Positions 7,911 through 11,457 of a stretch of 11,457 nt of DNA are shown in pieces; positions within the stretch are counted from its first letter, which is position 1; each line of letters begins with the position of its first letter. The stretch is from Pleurotus djamor (lineage: Eukaryota; Basidiomycota; Agaricomycetes; Agaricales; Pleurotaceae), in NCBI GenBank assembly GCA_029747585.1, contig JAPEVF010001291.1:1-11457 (forward strand). Reading direction: 5' to 3'. A program made the translations under genes and the position numbers. Under the pieces are notes generated by a model. That model was not told where the DNA came from. It saw only the letters and a list, made by a program, of their open reading frames with translations, and did not search any database.

Positions 7911-9880
7911 ATGTCACTCCTTACCAATCTCTCTACTACGATGCAGCTTTCTATCGTTCAACTCGAGTTCCAGATCGACGACAACAGCCCCCTTATTGTG
8001 TATGATCCCCCGGATGCCTGGCAGCAAGTCAATAGCTCTTCAGACCCATTCGTGAAATTGTGCGTCGGTTCTCATCCTTAAATTCTCTCGCTAACGGGCG
8101 AGTCACTCCAGATACTACGGCGAGACACTCACACGAGCATCTGCACCGGGTGCACAAGCTCATTTCTCGTTCAATGGGACGGGGTTTGCCGTATATGGAG
8201 GACGAAAGAAACAATACGCCCCATTCGAACTCAAACTTGACGGTCGATCATTTACTTGCGACGCTTCAACTTCCGATGATCCCCAAGCCGCTGTGAGGCT
8301 CTGCAGCAAGTACAATCTGACCAATACCAACCACACCGCTACTCTCATTAGCTCAACCAGAGCACCTTTTGATATTGACAAAGTAAGCCTACTCCGATTC
8401 ATTGTATGAGGTTCATGCAGTTGAGGAAGCGCTATTAGATCTCGTGGACCACGGAAATGAACTCACAGCATGGACGAACTCCTCTTGAGACTCTTACTGT
8501 GGACGATGCTGACTCGGCGTTTACATGGGACCCTCCAACCGCCTGGACCGCCAATCCCGCGGACCTCAACCGGTTTCGTGGGTCGACAGGACAGTAAGAC
8601 AGCTTCCATCTCATAGATTGGCGAGGTGGCTGAGTTGATCGTATCACAGCTCGACAGCTACGCTCGGAGGATCTGTCACATTGAAGTTCAAAGTATGTCG
8701 TTCCCTAGATATCCGTGTGACATCTCTTCATAACCATGTTCATCGCTTAGGGTAAAAGGTTCAAGCGCTCATGAATCGTGATCATTACTCATGTCGAGAA
8801 ACGCATTTCCATCATCCAGGTGAAATCGTCTCCATATTCGGTTCCATAGGCCCGGAGAATGCACCCTACACCGCACAAATTGACGGCAGGCCCATTAAAA
8901 CCTACAATGCGACGACCGACTACCGTACGACCCGGTCTTTGCTTTTCTTTGCGGATAATCTAGGCCCTGGGGACCACGCTGTCACTCTGACGAATGCGCA
9001 AGATCGAGGCGACGCAGTCCTTCTGGAAGTCGATTATGCGGAAGTCCAACAGTTCATGCCCAATGCTGTGGTTCCCGTAATCCCGTGAGCACATTGATGC
9101 TTTATTGAGAGTGTTTCTCGGCCCTCAACGCTTCATATACCTAGATCGGCGTCCTCAACGACCGTTCATACAGAATCGCCATCCAGGTGAGCGCGTTTAT
9201 CGTTATGGGTATGGAAAAGAAATGCTGATCAAACCTTGCCACCTCCTCTTGTCGTTCATTATCATTAGAAGGCCAAGTGCCCCTACGACCATTATTCTGG
9301 CAGCCGTCTTCGGAGCGATTGTTATTTCCGTTTTGCTATGGAGCCTTTGGTACCTATGGCGACGCAAACGAGCGAAGTACGTCCGCCTTCAAGATCAAAT
9401 GAAGATCGACAATCAGTTCGACTGGGCCTCGCCCTCCCAGCTACCGACACTCCATTCTTCGGACCCGAACACCTCAGCGCATAAAGGCTATGCGTACCAT
9501 CAAACTTCGGAGAGCATGACTTCCTTGCTGCATACGCTCCATAGGCGGAGTGAGTCACTTCCAAGCGACACTTCATCGGCACTTCGTCCTCTGAGACTCT
9601 CTGCTAAAGTGAGCAGTCACCGTTACAATGAAGGGTTCATGTTTCTTAGCTTGCATCTCAGATTTTTCCGGGAAGGAATAGGCGATTTACTCGCTCGCCT
9701 CTTGTGGTCAATTTAGCGAACTGTGAGCCATCGTCGGAAACTATCGAGTTATCAGAAGAGGACTATGGTCATATACCTGTGCCTGGCGAGCTTCCGCCCC
9801 CAACATACTTACAAGCAACCGCTCCATCTGGCTGGAGATTCGGAAATCTACGCGCATCGTTATTCCCTAATTCAAGATAA
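7911..9880 (+). CDS. Single-pass membrane protein with two related beta-rich extracellular modules and a PPxY tail
   Basis: Predicted 494-residue protein of a type common in mushroom-forming fungi; function unknown, possibly a surface sensor or ligand binder (inference). Exons: 7911-8059, 8112-8382, 8439-8593, 8650-8692, 8751 (one base), 8820-9084, 9145-9186, 9269-9608, 9662-9880. Module 1 (about residues 21-145) opens with IDDNSPLIVYDPPDAW and module 2 (about 159-284) with VDDADSAFTWDPPTAW; the blocks FSFNGTGFAVYGG and LKFKGEIVSIFGS also correspond, so the modules are an internal duplication resembling galactose-binding-like beta-sandwiches. A Ser/Thr/Pro stalk (295-316) precedes the membrane helix (317-339) and a stop-transfer RRKR. 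The 155-residue tail is Ser-rich, with PPTY at 468-471 (a PPxY motif, known to bind WW domains). Several N-glycosylation sequons lie outside. ATG 7911 follows a pyrimidine tract and is the first in-frame ATG after an upstream stop; no signal peptide is visible, so an upstream exon may be missing. Confidence 0.78.
8751..8751 (+). other. Apparent one-nucleotide exon of the membrane-protein gene
   Basis: Exon 8650-8692 ends in frame with Lys206 before donor GTATGT. An intron of 58 nt ends at CGCTTAG (8750), one G follows, then donor GTAAAA starts a 68-nt intron ending CATCCAG (8819). Keeping the G gives Lys-Gly-Glu (AAA GGT GAA) and the expected module sequence KFKGEIVSIFGS; dropping it shifts the frame to a stop at 8847-8849. 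Confidence 0.6.
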
Positions 9881-10008
9881 AATACTTATAATCGCTAATA
9901 CTAACTAATACTGTACATACATACCCTATGACACTTTGGTTTCTTTCTACCTCCCATACCCTCTATGACGGAGGCAGAGGTTGTACAATCGACTGCGAGT
10001 CCGGTAAA

Positions 10009-11457
10009 TTAAAGTTCGAGGACTCTCTTCAGGATACCAGGGGATTCAACGACCCATTCAGAACCCAAGTTGCGTGCAAGTCGCCCAAAAGTGAGACTTG
10101 CTGGTTCTATGAGGCCGTCATCAGCATCGGGGTCGAAGTCGTCGTCCAGCTCCTCGTCTTCGTCTTCCTCCTCCTCATATTCGTCATACATCTCTCCTAT
10201 GTACCCACAAGGTACCAGTTCCACACACTGCACGGAAGAAAGCTCGTGCTTCAAGATAGGAACTAGCCAGTCCCAGTCCCAATGATAATGTGAAGCTTCG
10301 TGATCAATCAACAGCTTCGTTACGCCCCCAAGTAGCGGAGCCATGGATGTGATGAAAGGATGGCAAAATGAAGCAATATCGTACTCGGGATAGTACTGAT
10401 CATTGTCGTTGTAGTATTTCTTGATTGAAAGCTTGAGTGGGAGTGTGACGTCTGCCTCGTCTTCGCGTTTAGGTTTGTATCTGGAAGACTTGATAGCGGG
10501 TCTTTTGTATTCACCGCTTCGAAGGGAGAAAGAAACCTGAAAATTGAGAGGGGTATTGCTGCCATCCGTCTCAAAGAGATCTTTGATGACGAAGAGTTCG
10601 TGGGGTGTCTCGGCGAATGATCTTTCCAAGAGCCTCGACCCAGCCTCCACCATCAATGGAACATGTTCCTCCTGAGATCCATATGTCTCCACCGTATATG
10701 GGATGTGCAACCACGTAAGTTCAGCTTGAAGGGATTTTAGAAAGTTTGCACATGCCCTGACGTTTTCGTCGATGATATGAACAGAGCGAAGGAAGGGTAG
10801 CGACACCAAGGCAACGGGACCTATGGCTCCTTCCATGGACGCGGGATCATCATCCAGGTCTCTCGTAAAACAATAATTCAACCGAAGGCTCTGAAGGGAA
10901 GGCATGTATCGAAGCGCCTCAAGGAGGTCTTCGACACTTTTCCCAGCCTGCCCTTGAGCCTCGAGATGGAGGGACACCAGATGGGGTAGAAGGGTGATTT
11001 GCTCAGGCAACTTGATCCCAGAGAGAAAAAGTTTCTGGAGCCTTGGGAGCGACGGTAGCTTTCTGAGCTGGAGTTCGTGCCTCAGTCCTTGGGGTGAAGG
11101 ATCGACGCTCCAATAGCGATGAGGAACTTCGAAGTGAGATACATGGATTTCCAGCCATTCGAGAAGGGACGCGTTGGTATTGAACTCGAAAACGGAACGA
11201 GCCGCAATCCATTTCGATATCTTGAGACAAATATGGAGGTCGGTTGTACGGTGCAATTGAGAAAAGACTAGTTTCACAGCATCTGGCGAGGTCAACTGGC
11301 TGGAGGATGGTGAATATTTGTGGGATATCATCAAAGGGATATTGTCCCCAGTGTGCTCCAATACTTTCTGTATGGTGCGTAGGGGGTCAATCGGCGAGAA
11401 AGCTCTCCATAGCAGTGGAGAGCTCTGTATAATAGCATTCCATTCTTTGCAGACAAG
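10009..11457 (-). CDS. F-box protein with leucine-rich segment, 5' end outside the window
   Basis: One uninterrupted frame enters from the right edge and ends at TAA 10009-10011, giving 482 visible residues. The first residues, LVCKEWNAIIQSSPLLWRAF, match the second half of an F-box as it occurs in many basidiomycete proteins; the first half must lie beyond 11457. F-box proteins recruit substrates to SCF (Skp1-cullin) ubiquitin ligases, so this is probably a substrate adaptor (family knowledge). Residues about 128-230 are leucine-rich, with loose repeats such as LPSLPRLQKLFLSG, LLPHLVSLHLEA and MPSLQSLRLNYC. Residues 425-447 (10117-10185) form a strongly acidic run of Asp and Glu. There is no ATG at the apparent leucine at 11361; reading starts further upstream. 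No intron is needed in the visible part. It converges on the membrane-protein gene, with 128 bp between the stops. Its target cannot be predicted. Confidence 0.85.
   Translation of the reverse strand, partial: LVCKEWNAIIQSSPLLWRAFSPIDPLRTIQKVLEHTGDNIPLMISHKYSPSSSQLTSPDAVKLVFSQLHRTTDLHICLKISKWIAARSVFEFNTNASLLEWLEIHVSHFEVPHRYWSVDPSPQGLRHELQLRKLPSLPRLQKLFLSGIKLPEQITLLPHLVSLHLEAQGQAGKSVEDLLEALRYMPSLQSLRLNYCFTRDLDDDPASMEGAIGPVALVSLPFLRSVHIIDENVRACANFLKSLQAELTWLHIPYTVETYGSQEEHVPLMVEAGSRLLERSFAETPHELFVIKDLFETDGSNTPLNFQVSFSLRSGEYKRPAIKSSRYKPKREDEADVTLPLKLSIKKYYNDNDQYYPEYDIASFCHPFITSMAPLLGGVTKLLIDHEASHYHWDWDWLVPILKHELSSVQCVELVPCGYIGEMYDEYEEEEDEDEELDDDFDPDADDGLIEPASLTFGRLARNLGSEWVVESPGILKRVLEL

Noticed and set aside
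8383..8420. Alternative acceptor GCAG at 8420 for the second intron of the membrane-protein gene
   Set aside because: It would lead within six codons to a TAG; the acceptor at 8438 keeps the frame open into module 2.
10070..10285. Plus-strand frame with a poly-serine run
   Set aside because: Shadow of the acidic tract of the F-box gene on the other strand.
11401..11424. 8-bp inverted repeat AGCTCTCC / GGAGAGCT
   Set aside because: It lies in the conserved F-box codons for SSPLLWRA, so codon choice explains it.

Overview
This window looks like nuclear DNA from a filamentous fungus, most likely a mushroom-type basidiomycete (Agaricomycetes). The evidence is genes split by many short GT-AG introns (47-82 nt), pyrimidine-rich stretches before start codons, and typical gene types: an F-box/leucine-rich protein and a single-pass membrane protein with duplicated extracellular modules. 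The phylum call is inference. I found no RNA gene, transposon, CRISPR array or prokaryotic signal.

Layout: (1) 1-586, 5' flank of the first gene, with a TATA box and a long pyrimidine tract; one undetermined base at 450. (2) 587-2360, plus strand, ten exons, a 420-residue ten-helix transporter of the TDT/SLAC1 family (Mae1 malate transporter / Ssu1 sulfite pump superfamily). (3) 2361-3064, non-coding space between two convergent genes. (4) 3065-4999, minus strand, a close paralogue of the first transporter, 13 exons, 424 residues. (5) 5000-7910, about 2.9 kb with no gene I can support, holding some short direct repeats and a palindrome. (6) 7911-9880, plus strand, nine exons, a 494-residue single-pass membrane protein with two related beta-rich modules, a Ser/Thr-rich stalk and a cytoplasmic tail carrying a PPxY motif. 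(7) 10009-11457, minus strand, an F-box/LRR-like protein whose 5' end lies beyond the window.

The two transporters form a tail-to-tail inverted duplicate. Their coding blocks have identical lengths up to residue 327, yet the minus-strand copy carries three additional introns, one of which isolates a 12-nt exon. Both encode the same membrane core with different cytoplasmic C-termini, so they probably move similar anions under different control. The other two genes show no evident functional link to them.

The most unusual structure is in the receptor-like gene. Its reading frame is only restored if one single nucleotide (8751) is kept as an exon between two ordinary-sized introns, or the two introns are removed stepwise. 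I see no sign of a new multi-gene system; the noteworthy signals are in gene structure.
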